A stretch of 64,000 nt of DNA, taken from Rotaria socialis (taxonomy: Eukaryota; Rotifera; Eurotatoria; Philodinida; Philodinidae). The DNA is taken from the NCBI GenBank assembly GCA_905331475.1, contig CAJNYU010000003.1, forward strand, positions 248,001 through 312,000, read 5' to 3'. Of the stretch, positions 12,149 to 24,082 are shown in pieces. A model generated the notes under the pieces. It was not told the DNA's origin. It did not search any database and saw only the letters and a program-made list of their open reading frames with translations. Position 1 is the stretch's first letter. Every line of letters begins with the position of its first letter. The translations under genes were made by a program, and so were the position numbers.

Positions 12149-13162
12149 ATGACAACGAATCGACCGGTGCAATCGACAAATCTGTCAGATTTATCATATT
12201 TATCAAAACCAATTGGTGATTTATTTGGACAATTACCAGTAAGTCCAGATGATTATTCTCGTTCTTTTTTATCAGAAGATCAAATAGTATTCTATAAAGC
12301 AAATGGATATTTAACTCAAGTACGTGTATTAACTGACGAACAATGTAATCGTATCATAGATGAATATAAAAAGTTTCTTTTATGGAATCATAATCATGAC
12401 AATTCAGAAGGGAACCATGAATCACATTGTTTGGATTTTCCAGAAAAAAGTCTCTTATATGAATATCATTCGAATAAAAGTAATGATCCAAATAATATTG
12501 TTACACACATGTTAGGCCATTGGAGGATATCACCTTTATTTCATGATTTAATTTTTATACCAACAATTACCGTGCCAGCATCTCAGTTACTTGCTGCTTT
12601 TCATCCATCGAAACAACTCATGGTTCCAGTTCAATTCTGGCATGATCAAATTTTTGCCAAACCAGCACATCGTGGTGGACAAGTCGGTTGGCATCAAGAT
12701 TATTCACATTGGACACATAGTGAACCGATGCAACATATTACTGTACATATCGCATTAGACGATCAAACAGAAGAAAATGGAACCGTACATTATGTTCCGG
12801 GTTCACATCTTTGGCACAGAACTGAAAATGGTAAAGAAGTACCATTGCCAGTAGTTAATATGGATTTTACAAAGATGGAAAGTATAAAAGAAGTTTTAAA
12901 TGAAGACGAGATGAAAATGTTTCAACCATTACCTAGCTTACTTAGAAAAGGTCATGCTTCATTTCATCATCCACTAACTGTTCATGGCTCATATCCTAAT
13001 CGAACATCATTGCCACGTCGTTCTGCAGTGCTCAATTATTTTGTTGAAGGCACACGTAGTAATACTGATGAACCCTTTTTTCATGGTGTACCTAAAATAG
13101 CACGTGGTGAACCTATCAATAGTCGTTTTTTTCCTCTAGTCTTTGATCCGAAATGGATGTAA
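12149..13162 (+). CDS. Phytanoyl-CoA dioxygenase (PhyH) family oxygenase
   Basis: A single exon encodes 337 aa. The ATG was chosen because a pyrimidine tract and ttttatctag acceptor lie 18 nt upstream, and the N-terminus then reads MTTNRPVQSTNLSDL. Family signatures are LSEDQIVFYKANGYL (a long N-terminal helix entry typical of PhyH), the iron-binding GWHQDYSHW (His-x-Asp), then ALDDQTEENGTVHYVPGSHLW, the second iron His in TVHGSYPNRT, and the 2-oxoglutarate-binding Arg region PRRSAVLNYF. These proteins are Fe(II)/2-oxoglutarate hydroxylases. This one lacks an obvious peroxisomal targeting tail (it ends DPKWM) and its substrate is unknown. The gene follows the disordered-protein gene by 275 nt on the same strand, and the upstream acceptor is in a phase that could also join it to that gene's last donor. 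Confidence 0.92.
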   Translation: MTTNRPVQSTNLSDLSYLSKPIGDLFGQLPVSPDDYSRSFLSEDQIVFYKANGYLTQVRVLTDEQCNRIIDEYKKFLLWNHNHDNSEGNHESHCLDFPEKSLLYEYHSNKSNDPNNIVTHMLGHWRISPLFHDLIFIPTITVPASQLLAAFHPSKQLMVPVQFWHDQIFAKPAHRGGQVGWHQDYSHWTHSEPMQHITVHIALDDQTEENGTVHYVPGSHLWHRTENGKEVPLPVVNMDFTKMESIKEVLNEDEMKMFQPLPSLLRKGHASFHHPLTVHGSYPNRTSLPRRSAVLNYFVEGTRSNTDEPFFHGVPKIARGEPINSRFFPLVFDPKWM

Positions 13163-16100
13163 TGATTTAGCTTTTCAGTTATCTTTTTATTTTATTTTAT
13201 TACCGTGTTACAATCATTATAATCTCGCTATTCGATTCACTGTTGCTTTTTTTAGGAAATGAAAGGTTAGATGCACTAGTTTATCAGATATTTAAACTTA
13301 AATTTATAAACATTAATAAATTGGAATGAAACAATAGATTGTTACTGTTTCAAGTAGTAAACAACTATGCTTGATGAAAAACGACGAGTGCATCAAGATT
13401 GGCGATAACATTAGTTGTTGCTCATCTATTATGCAGCAAAATATTTATCTAGTCGGCACATCAATTTGATTTATTCAAAAACAAATTACTTCTATCTATT
13501 CATCGTATGCATAGAATTACGATAGTAAAAGTCAATATATTTACTTTCTCAAATTGGCAATGTCTATACGTTTTGAGTAGTTGCTGCATTAATTGCATGA
13601 AATATTGTATTTTTATTTATAATTATTCTAGAGCTAGATAGTATCCCTCGTATAGTATTAGTTAATATTATTTTTTGAGTCTAATTTATGTATATTAAGT
13701 TAAAAATCTATATGAACCTAAGAAATAAGCATATTTGATATCATATATAAACCTATATCTTTAATGATATTCCTATGTGAATTTGTCGTAGATGATAGAA
13801 ATATTTCTATGTTTATGCATGAAATATAGTGAGAAATTAACATATGTGCATTGTTATCGATTTATGAGTACAAGAATGATAAAAACCAATTATTTGTCCT
13901 AGAAAGAAATCATCCTTGCATTCCATTTCGATCGATTTCCCAATATTTTAGTTCTTTATAAAAAAAAAGGTTCTTTTACTTCAACACTACGGTAGTTGAA
14001 TAGGAAAAAATTGTCCAATCTCATCATCATTTAAGTACACTGGAATATCACTAATGCTAGGAATATTTTTTCTTCGCATTGAGTTTAGGGTTTCTTGTCA
14101 ATATTGATATAGGAATTAGACTGATGACAAGAATTATTAAAATAATATTCATATTTACTGATGATTGCAACCAATATTAGTCAAATAGAGAAATGTTAAA
14201 ATTATTATTTTGCTATAAAAAAATAAGACAACAAATCTAGCAAGGATTCATATAAGAGTATTTCGTATTAAACCAACAGCATATGTTTTTTTTTCATTTG
14301 ACATTGTCAAGTGTAAATATGATATATCGACATCATCAACAACATAATATCGTGGCCTCAATTATAAGTATAAAATAAAATAAAACTTGTATGTATTCTA
14401 GGTTTCGTTAGTTTCAAGTTTCTATAGTGAATAATAGACAAAGTACTTGTTATGCTTATCTTTAGGATTATTATTCGATCAATTGTTTTTTCTTAGCTGT
14501 TTTACTCAAGTTCTCGAATTCTATTTTATGCTTATGCTTTTGTTTATTAATGACGCTTTTGTATTTGTTTCCCCCGTTTTATTTGATTGTCTATTGTTTA
14601 GTATTTTCCAAGAATTATTATGCTGTTTTATACTAAGTCTTGTCGGTATAATCTTATTTACATGCCTATCAAAATATCCGAAACGATGCTCATTTATGCT
14701 TGTTCGATGTTGCAACGGGTCTCTAAATTTTCTACAGCTATAATCTATAGAGAAAACTTCTCCTCTTATAAGAATACAGTTAACCTTTTGTTAATATTTT
14801 TTTTTCTCAATCAATAAGATAAACGGAAGATTTCTAATAGAAACATATACTCGAAAAATACAGTTCAGAAAGTAAAAAAACAACATATGGTCTTGAAACA
14901 ATAAGGTTAAATGTCTATTCTAATGTCCTTTTATAAGGCTAAGCTTCAGACAGACTTGTTTTTCATCAGTGGATAGAAAATTAGAAACATTTTTTCAATA
15001 GTAAACAAGTTATTTTCACTTAAAATGCACCGATAAAATGAGATCCAGGTATTCGATCGTGTACCGAAGAAAGTTTATATAGGACGTGCTCATTGTCTCA
15101 TGACTAGTTTTCCAATCGATAGACCACAATGACTCAATTATGTCCTTCATACAATTGACATATCTGTCAAAATTAAGCACATATGTGAAGGGCCATAAAG
15201 TATGTTGTTTTTTAATGAAAGCGCATTATTCATGACATTTGCAGTATGTTTATATTATTTGAAATTATTAAGCTGATACTCTTTATACGATTAAATTATT
15301 GTTAACTTTCAGTGATGAAACGCTCTCGAGCCATTCTAACTAGTCTTTTTAAGTTTATTATCATTCTAATTGAATACTCCATAAGAAAAAGAATAATGAA
15401 TGCGAATGGAATGCAGATTTTTCGTCAAAGTGCAAGAAAAGACAAAACTTGCCGAATCCTGTTTTTAATTAATGTATATGTGTTGTGAGAAAACTATCGT
15501 TCGTTCAATATATCAGAGAAGGTTTGTTTTTTGAGCTTTGTATCTTTTTTTCTTGTGAGCTCTGAACTATGTAGAATAGAAATTTTCAATTTGTTCAGTT
15601 GGTTTTTTCTTATTGAAATGTTTCAAAAATAAAAATCATTAGTAGAGCGAACGAATAAATAATTTTCTTTTGCTATGAATAAACCAATTTCTCGTTCGGG
15701 TATATTTTATTGTGAAATAAACGCGACTTGAATCATTATATTGCTACTTTTGTATTCAATGGCAAATGAAATTTATTATTTTTATATCATTAATAATTTG
15801 TTGCGCTCTGTTAATACTTCTGACAAGGTGAGCAACATCCTCCTATTGTTTATTCAGTAAGTGGAATAATATATGATAATCGCTGGACCAAAATTTTATT
15901 TATTCTGTCATCTTTACTGACACTTTTAATGCTATTCGTGTCGTCAGCATAAAATATAATGAAATATTTTTAATATCTTTCGCCGTAAAAATACAAGCTT
16001 TTATATTCTCTAGAGGCATATTAGTAGAATATTCTAGTAGAATATTGAATTCTAACAGACGCTAAATTTCAATTTTGGTTTAATTAAATTTATTTAACGA

Positions 16101-16404
16101 GGAAAACCAAGTCATAAATCATACATAGATTGCAAGAGAAAAACTGAAAACTAATAATACCAATATAATATTCATGCAATTAATAAAAAGAAAACAAACG
16201 TAATAAAAAGAAATCCATTCAAAACATAAACACTAACTTCTTTTTTCAACAGCTAGGCTATTCATATCATTAATATGTTTTTACCCTTAAATGCACATTG
16301 AATTTTGAAAATCCTTCTTGTTAAAAAAAAAAAGAGATGCCTATTGACTTAATAGATAGAGAAAAAACATTCTTGTTATGACATCATAATAATATTTCCT
16401 TTGA
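13163..16404. other. Gene-poor spacer between convergent genes
   Basis: 3.2 kb of AT-rich DNA between the 3' ends of the PhyH gene and the prolyl hydroxylase gene. The longest frame (14447-14743) is a hydrophobic, Phe/Leu-rich translation of T-rich DNA with no splice or family support. No tRNA-like cloverleaf, tandem repeat or long inverted repeat was noticed. Confidence 0.4.
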
Positions 16405-19400
16405 CTAAGCCATTGGATCAACTGAACAACGGCGACGAAATTCTTGGCCACGCTCATGTATCCACTTGTTACCAACCCATTTATTACCAATCAATACTGG
16501 GCAAGCTTTTAAAAGAAAATTTTTTACTAAGAATATGAGACAAAAAAGAAATAAATTACATACCAGCATGCCGCGTCGTATAATCACCTAAATATAGGAA
16601 TAGATGAATTAGTAAGCGGAAAACAGATTAGATGTTACCTTCGCCGGATGCATGAAGATTATACCAAAATGCGGCACTACCTTTTTTTGGTTTCACATAA
16701 CCATTACGAGCAGTAAACACTGTTGCGCCACCTTTTTCAACGTCGGTGAACTATAACATTCATTCAGGAATTCAAACTATAATAATGATAATAATAACCA
16801 TTCGAATAAAACTTACGTAAGTTAACCATGTAGCAATTCGATTGCCTTAAAATAAACTTAATTTTATTCAAGTAAAGACAAAAACGTTTTACTTACCAGC
16901 ACCAAAACTTGCAAAAGCATCTTTTTCTGTTTTCTAAATATAATTTTATTCATTTATTTCATTTCAAAATATTATAAACTTACTCGTGCAAAATCAAAAT
17001 GTGGTTCATAGTGTCCACCAACACCATAGTTTGCAACCTAAAAAAACAAAGTTTTTAATGTTTCTTCAATCCTATGATTGTTCAATGTATTCATACTTGA
17101 AGATCTTCAGCAGTTGCCATACTTAAATTTGTCAAAGCTTCAATCAATCGAGATAAACGAGCTACTATTGGAGATTCCTCATTTCTTAACCAAGCACTAA
17201 AATTATAAATATTTGCGTACATGAAAAAAACAATATTTATTTTAACACTACAAATATTCATCTAACAGTCTACAGTGAATAAAATCATGCAAGTAATCTA
17301 TAGGAATTAACAGACAAAAAATAAAATATTTGAATAGCCTGTGTTAACAAAGCAGTTTTAGCATAGCACAGACAAAATTTAACAAACATGCAAGAATATC
17401 AATAAAAAATATTAATAAGAGACATAAATTTGTGTACCTTTTGCTCACTCTATAATTGGCAGGCTCAAGTTCTGCCGTTTTAGGATTTTGTACAACTGCT
17501 CTTCTCAGCTACAATCATAAGTAGAGATAAAGTTCAAAATAAATATATATCAGACACTGATTAATGCAAATCTAGTACGTGCTGTAATAATTATCTATGT
17601 ACTGAGCCGATAAAATGGCATTACTATCTTATCAAATATCGAAACACAAAAGCTTATGTTATAGATTTGAGGCTAGCTTTTTTTTATCTAGCATTGTCAA
17701 AACAACTGGTATTGATGGCAAACCTTAATAAAGCTCTAGCTATGTCTATAAATAAAAACACAATATTTTTTATCCTTTCTATTGTTATGAGTTGTTGAAA
17801 TAATTGTCTGTTGAAAATTTTAAGGCTAGAACTGAAACTCAAAAAACAAAACATCTGAGAATAATAAATTACATTCGCAAGTACTCAAAATAATACTCTT
17901 TGAAATATGTCAACTCTAAGATGTATTAGTATCGTATAGTACTATTGTGCATCTTATATAATAACACGATATGGGACGTATGATTTTGATCTTTGATACT
18001 ATCAATGTCTGATATACATCTAAATATTGGACAGATTTGCTATTTATTTCTGAGGAAAAATAAGAACATTTTCCTCTGTTTCAAAAATATTTCTGTTTCT
18101 TGTATTAGAATCAAGTCCAAACTGGCTGTTGCTTATATTTCGAAAGTTTCCTATTGATAATAGCTACTAATCGATTTTTCGACCGGCATTCATACTTTTC
18201 CACAGTAGTATTTTAAAACTCCTTAGAAAGGTACAAATGCCATTCGAAAAAAATACACTCGAATCAATATTTGGAAGCCATCGTTGACTTGACTCCAACA
18301 CAAAACTATTCAAATAATTTTAACAACAATAGTAGCAATATTATCCTTCTTCATAATTATACATTGTTAGTCTCAACATCAATATTATAACAAAAACTAC
18401 TTTAAAGAGTCGCTCTGTTTACTTGTTCAACTAGAAATCTAAGTCTCTTGCTTGAGTATATTAGGAAAACCAAACACAAAAGTGCAAGTTAGTAGAATAA
18501 GACATATAACAGCAAATAATTAACTCTATTAGTTAGTATAAATTATTGTTTTCAATACCTCTTACTAATTCTGTAGGTAGCCGGTTTAAAAGTGTCGGTC
18601 TCCGCATCTCGCACAACAGCACGTTGTAACTATAAAGCGAGAACTTAGTCAGACTTAATAAAATATTTCTCAAAATCTATTTTCGTTTATATTTTCTATA
18701 AAAATTTCTTTTTTCAATTTATGAATAAATACCCGCGGTAGAGCAAGTTTTTTAATTTCATCAATATCTTTGTCACTTATAATATCATGATACAAATAAA
18801 CCGCTGGATCATTTAATAATTGTTCCTCTCTAACAGGTCGTAAAATAAGATATGGATGATTATTATGACGATAGTGACAAAATAATTTCGCTCGAATTTT
18901 CGGACTTAGCTAAAATAAAGATTCAAAATATAGTTTCATTTGTATTTCGGTGTAATATTTTACTTCGGGTCCGTTTGATCGACAAAGTGCTTCATAAGCT
19001 TCACGTTCATCCAAATAATCTTTTGGTCGATCATTTTTAATTTGAATATTATTAATTCTTTTTACTCTTCGAAATAATTTAAGTTCTTCATCACTACCCA
19101 ATGTTTGATTTCGAATAAGATCTTCATAATATTCTTTATTATTCCTCGCTCGAACATGATCAGGAACTAATCAAATGAATATGAATAGCTAACAAATTCA
19201 AAAAAAATACGAGTCTATTACCAATATTAAGAATTTCTTCTGTTACTGCTAGAGCATGTTCAAGATTTCCTTGCTACAAAAGAGAATAAATTATAAATAC
19301 AAATTTTTTATTAAAATTCTATTGTTTACTTGAGATGTTGCATATGCAAGATGATCAAGAATATCAACTTTATTCACCGATGTTTTATTCTCTTCTTTCT

Positions 19401-20199
19401 CGAGTTGATCGAGAGCTTCTTGCATCCACATTAATGTATGATAAAAATCTTTATTGGTATATGCAATACGTCCCAAATCATAGCATTCCACAGCTATTAA
19501 AATGTAAATTAAAAAATCAAATCAATGAAAACTATTTTCTTTACTGACCAGTTAATTTTCTTGATTTAAAATTTGCACTTATTTCTCCACTTGCCAATTC
19601 ACTTGTATTCAATTTGTAAGTATCTTGTAAACGCATTAAAGCAATAGCTGATCCTGTTTATGAAGTTTATATCAAGCAATAGTGAAATAACAAAAACTTT
19701 TCTTTACCTGTATAATCTTCAAATGCAGGAAATACCCAATTATCACCCATATCTTTTGATATAGCTGAAATAAGAATTTTTTTTTCATTTTGAAAAAGTG
19801 AGATGTTAAAATAAAATATGTTTACCACGAGATGCAATTTCTTCGATACCATACCAATCAACTGTTAAATGTTTAGTAAATAAATATGCATTGATGGGAT
19901 TACCAAAATAATTTTCTTCTTTTCCTTGTGCTTGGCGGATTTCATCTTTAATAATGTTGAGAAATCTTTTAAAATAAGAATATAATTCTATATCAAGTTA
20001 TTTCGATCTAAACTAGATGTTAATACTTTTCTACACGATCTAATCGTTCATATTCTTCATGAAGATAAGATTCTAGCTGTTTAGCTAATTCAACTTCTGT
20101 ATTGAATAAATAAGTTAAATGTGTTGTTGATGTAAATGATTCACTGTGAACAAGTAATGATTTGACAAGCAGAAAATAAAAAATTTGAACATAAAACAT
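16405..20199 (-). CDS. P4HA: Collagen prolyl 4-hydroxylase subunit alpha
   Basis: Sixteen exons per transcript: 20199-20027, 19965-19826, 19764-19708, 19653-19549, 19493-19330, 19273-19222, 19166-18964, 18909-18733, then one of 18629-18559 or 17508-17438, then 17196-17097, 17037-16984, 16933-16897, 16845-16817, 16750-16639, 16587-16564, 16505-16405. All phases agree and give 532 aa, close to the human 534. A signal peptide starts MFYVQIFYFLLVKSLLVHS. The N-terminal region and the peptide-binding TPR-like region (CYDLGRIAYTNKDFYHTLMW) are present. In the C-terminal dioxygenase domain the iron ligands are His 427 and Asp 429 (YEPHFDFAR) and His 498 (YTTRHA), and Lys 508 (IGNKWV) binds 2-oxoglutarate. 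The enzyme hydroxylates proline in collagen in the ER, with PDI as beta subunit. The intron between the two alternative exons is 1.05 kb. Confidence 0.96.
17438..17508 (-). other. P4HA: P4HA alternative exon b (71 nt)
   Basis: This exon encodes LRRAVVQNPKTAELEP, then ANYRVSK, entering in phase 0 and leaving in phase 2 exactly as exon a does. It resembles the vertebrate P4HA1 exon that reads LRRATISNPITGDLET. Because it is 71 nt, including both exons or neither shifts the frame, so the two must be used exclusively. Confidence 0.88.
18559..18629 (-). other. P4HA: P4HA alternative exon a (71 nt)
   Basis: This exon encodes LQRAVVRDAETDTFKP, then ATYRISK, at the same place in the protein as exon b, with identical length and phase. 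Its RDAET segment is closer to the other vertebrate P4HA1 version, LSRATVHDPETGKLTT. Donor gtattg and acceptor ttatag are both good. Confidence 0.88.
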
Positions 20200-22474
20200 T
20201 GCCTTTTTTTTGTACAAACTATCTACAAAATTTTAACAACAAAAAAATGTATATAAACCATACGTTTATATCATTCAATATGTTCATTGACGTTAAATAA
20301 ACAAGACCTAGATCAGTGATGTAAGAGAATCAGTATAGGAAAGATGTACTGAGTTCAACACTTAATAGGTCAGTGACGATCGTAGCATATTTTCTGTTCT
20401 GATCGTCGAGAAACATCTAGTATGTGCAATAGCCTTGTTTCCTGTTTCCGTATCGTTCTAGAAAAGAATCAAGGAAGAATCTGTATACATCGATATTGCG
20501 CTGCGCCCGATCAAGAATTGTACATAGAACAGAACAGCGAGGAAACGTTGGATTGGATGAAATTCAACAAATTGATATAGACATTTTGCCTCTTTACTGA
20601 TGATTAGTTAATTAATTTCACAAATAATCTTGAATAGCTGTACAGTTAGCCAGACGACCAATAGAATATGCCCGCCTTTTCCGCCAATCATGATACGAGC
20701 AGAAAATACCATAGTTTTCCCTTAAAACCCTTTGAAAACTTCATCAGAAAGATGCCTAACCGTAAATACTAATAGTAATATTAATACTACCATTAACTAC
20801 TAGAAAATTTGTGCCAACTTCAAAACAGGGTTTTTAATTGAAGAGTGTACCCAGCAAAACAAAATGTACGGTACCCTAATAAAATAGGATTTACACCCTA
20901 TTTGACACCGTAAAAAAATAGGCTGTATATACTGTACACGATGTTTTTTACAAAAATTGTTGTGCTTTAATGATTAAAAGAAAGAAAGAATTTTCCATTA
21001 AACGTAATTTTCATGTCTCCTCCAATAGAAAAATAGATAGAGGCGCTATAACATCGTCCATGTTTACATAACTGAGTATATAGTTTCGGTACTGCACAGT
21101 TCGATATGAACATGGTGATAATGAAATCATTTTTGGAAAGCGATAAAAGAAAAGAAAAACAGCAGAGAAGAATCTATTTTAAAGTAAATTTGCTTTAGTT
21201 TAAATTTAAATTTTCACCCTTGATCTTCGAAATAAAGTGTACCGTTACACGCTACACGAAAAAGTAGAGTGTATGACTACATCCTATTTTAGATTTCTAT
21301 TAAAAACGTTACTTCAAAATGACATCAATCAATGCAGTTGCTTGCGATTTATATATCACTCTGTTTTCGAATACTGAGGATTTCTTCGAAATCGATGATG
21401 AAATATAATTAGAAAAAACACTGCATTGGAGGAAATTTCTCTCATAATGAAACGGATCATTTGTTGATATCTTCTGCACTATAATAATATAATGTGTATG
21501 AAGGTCACACTATGAACTTTGAAAATGAAAGTGTGTTAAATCGATTACAATGAAACAACAGAAAAGAAATGTCTTTTTTATTTTCATTTTGTTAATATTT
21601 ATTTCATATACGTTACAACAATAGATGAAGCGAATATATGAAATTATTTTCCATGAAGATCATGCTTCTGTGTAATAGAGAAAAACAAGAATGCCCTAGT
21701 GTGGCTTTTGGGAATATACGAACAAACATTGATGTATGCATGATATCTAGGTTCATCGACTGCGATCAAGACAGTATTAGAGAAAATTTCTTCTCCATGT
21801 CTCCGTGTTTCTCGAAACAATATGATGATATCGAGGATATCATTTAATTTTTTTTATGTTCATAAGAACTAGAAATGAATGGACAGTCGAGATAATGGTG
21901 AAAAACAATGTTTCGTTTGTGTCTGCAAGAACTGACGACGAAGGAATGGAAAAAATGTATTATAAAAGCTGCACATCAGTTGCATTACTAGGCACTTGTA
22001 TTTATTCCTATTATCGGTCTCTTTTTCAGGTATCTAAAAAAAATCATTTTTGCCAAAGCACGAAACGATCCACTTGTAAGTACCTTAATTCTATTTAAAT
22101 GTAATCTAGAGCATTATTGTCTTCCACAAAAGAAAAAAATTTGTACAGACCAACATATTCCCTAGATAATAAAACGATAAATCCTTTATGAATGCATCGG
22201 TTCATTTATGACGAAAACAAGATTTTAGTTTAAGGTATATTATAGCAAAGTCTCAATAAATTCTGAGTAAACAGTTATCAATTTACAAAAGAAAAGTAAC
22301 TACAACTAGAAAGTTCGTTTACAAATAGTAAACGCCTTATGAACAATATGATGTGATATTGAGTGAAGCAAAATCCCTCAGGACAGTGAAATTCTATTTT
22401 TCATATACGCTGAACGAAGGAACAGCAAGCTTTGATCGAAGAGGTTTGCGAAGTCTAAGAGAGTGTTTTAAGTA
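20200..22474. other. Start of gene-poor island
   Basis: No convincing gene. Two short open frames (21638-21847 and 21856-22098) have no recognisable domain. A possible small inverted-repeat element lies at 20881-21290. The remainder is AT-rich unique-looking sequence, including the promoter of the P4HA gene near 20200-20450. Confidence 0.35.
20881..21290. repeat. Possible small inverted-repeat element
   Basis: The left end reads AAAATAGGATTTACAC and the right end, reverse-complemented, AAAATAGGATGTAGTC, giving about 12 matching terminal positions. Further copies of AAATAGG/CCTATTT lie inside the left half. Length is about 410 bp. No target duplication is clear, so a chance inverted repeat is possible in this AT-rich sequence. 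Confidence 0.3.
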
Positions 22475-23308
22475 CCCAGGTCGTGGAGGTACGATGGGGA
22501 ACGGCCGGAAAGCACACACTAAGTAAAAATGTGTCGGATGTGTCGTAAACTACGACACAAAGCACGACACATTCGAGTACGACATGAGGTGCTCGTTGCG
22601 ACACATTCTGCCCAGCAAGACCACGACGCATTTTTCACGACACATCCGACACATTTTCATTGGTTGTTTTTGAAACGCATATTTCGATATTTTTTAATTT
22701 AATTACATATATCTCTTTATTTTTTGAAAATTCAATCTGATCAGATCCTAAGATCTGGCTGATTTGGAATTGGTCCGATTCCTATCAGACTATCCAGTGT
22801 AGTCCTTCCCGGATCATGGATCGGGATGGCAATTCCTTGATTATAAAGTAACCAAGAATTAAATTCAAAGAAAATTTTATTTCGAGAACTTATCTTCTAT
22901 GCGTTCAATGATGTTGCTTATATGTCGCTGTATGTTCATAACAAAACGGTGAACGACTAGTCGACTGACAGAACGCGAAAAAGATACGACACATTTTTTT
23001 CATTCAAGTGCGACACAAAAATTTACGACACATACAGCCGACGCATTTTAATTTAGTGTGCACGGGAAAGTGCTGGAAGGTGGAAGCAGTATTCCGGTCG
23101 GAAATTGCCGGATCTTTTCCTGGGGACTCTGGTCAGTTTCCAGCTGGAAAGCACAGGAAATTGACCGGAATCTCGAGGAAAAAAATCCGGTAACTTCCTA
23201 CCGGAATACTGCTTCCACTTTCCAGCGCTTTCGGTCAGATACGATGATTTTTCTGCATCTTTCCGGTTGGTTCCTACCTTATCCGTCCTCCGGAATCATT
23301 GATCTGGG
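22475..23308. mobile_element. CpG-rich foldback element, copy 1, split by another element
   Basis: The ends are CCCAGGTC (left, 22475) and GATCTGGG (right, 23308). Removing the inner 546-bp insertion leaves about 288 bp. Inside is a perfect 17-nt inverted pair, TGGAAGCAGTATTCCGG at 23081-23097 and its complement at 23201-23217, about 100 nt apart. The composition is rich in CCGG and GGAA/TTCC, unlike the AT-rich surroundings. A diverged copy in opposite orientation is at 26548-26843. No protein is encoded. The short length, terminal repeats and recurrence suggest a non-autonomous DNA transposon. Confidence 0.65.
22515..23060. mobile_element. MITE-like element with CACACTAA terminal inverted repeats, nested in copy 1
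   Basis: Left end CACACTAAGTAAAAATGTGT and right end (reverse complement) CACACTAAATTAAAATGCGT, both continuing into GTCGG and TGTGTCGTAAA. About 30 nt match with small gaps. Many subterminal copies of acgacaca/tgtgtcgt occur near both ends, a pattern seen where transposases bind repeatedly. CA flanks both sides, perhaps a 2-nt target duplication. The 546-bp interior is AT-rich and has no ORF. It interrupts the CpG-rich foldback element, so it is the younger of the two. Confidence 0.7.
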
Positions 23309-24082
23309 TGAATCAAGGACTAGTATTTCATAGTAGAAAGAATCAACAAATATTTAATCCATTACCATATATGTATGAATTATGGGTGCAACTACATAAT
23401 GCATTCTTACCTATATACTTAGTATGAAATTTAATTTTAAAAGTTCTTTCTGTAAAAGATTTGCTGTGTTTTCAATGATAGGTGTCTGCATATCAAATCT
23501 TTAGATGGATCCAAATGCTGAAGCTTAATCAACGACGCTATTGTAATTTGTTTTTTACGACATACATTTACATTTTGTTGATGGCCTATGTATTATACTT
23601 ATGTGAACGTACTTGAAAATTCGTAGTACAGTGATATCTTGCGCGTGAAATTCATCTTAATAGAGAGATAAAATATATAGTTTTATAACGCATGTGATTT
23701 ATACTATTTCTAATATCATTTCTTTTTTCTGATATGAAATGTGAATGAAGGCTGCTATTGACAGTAGATAATGCAGTCAATTGGTGATTCTGAATGATTT
23801 TTTTTGCCAAACAATAGACTAATTGTTCTTTGTATCAGTTGACAGTTAAACAGTTCAGATGGTAAGAAAGAAAAAAAGTCTGTTAAGTCGTCCACGATGC
23901 AACGATACTCCAGTAGTACATATGATGCTGTCTCATATTGAGTTGTCGTCATTTTTCTATCGTTCTCTGAACGCACGTGATAGTGAACGTTCCAAATAAA
24001 GATGTGTCGTGCAACGTCTTCTGAAGAAGTCTTCGATGTAAGTAAGATATTTTTAATTGAGAAATGTGAAGTCTGCAGCGAT
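23309..24082. other. Spacer in the element-rich island
   Basis: AT-rich, with no clear gene. Minus-strand frames at 23755-24143 lack domain similarity and splice context. Confidence 0.35.

Noticed and set aside
14447-14743. 98-codon hydrophobic open frame
   Set aside because: It is a translation of T-rich DNA into Phe/Leu with no splice context and overlaps equally long frames on both strands.
21638-22098. Two adjacent plus-strand frames of 69 and 80 codons
   Set aside because: They could be remnants of a gene, but no motif, consistent splice or family could be seen.
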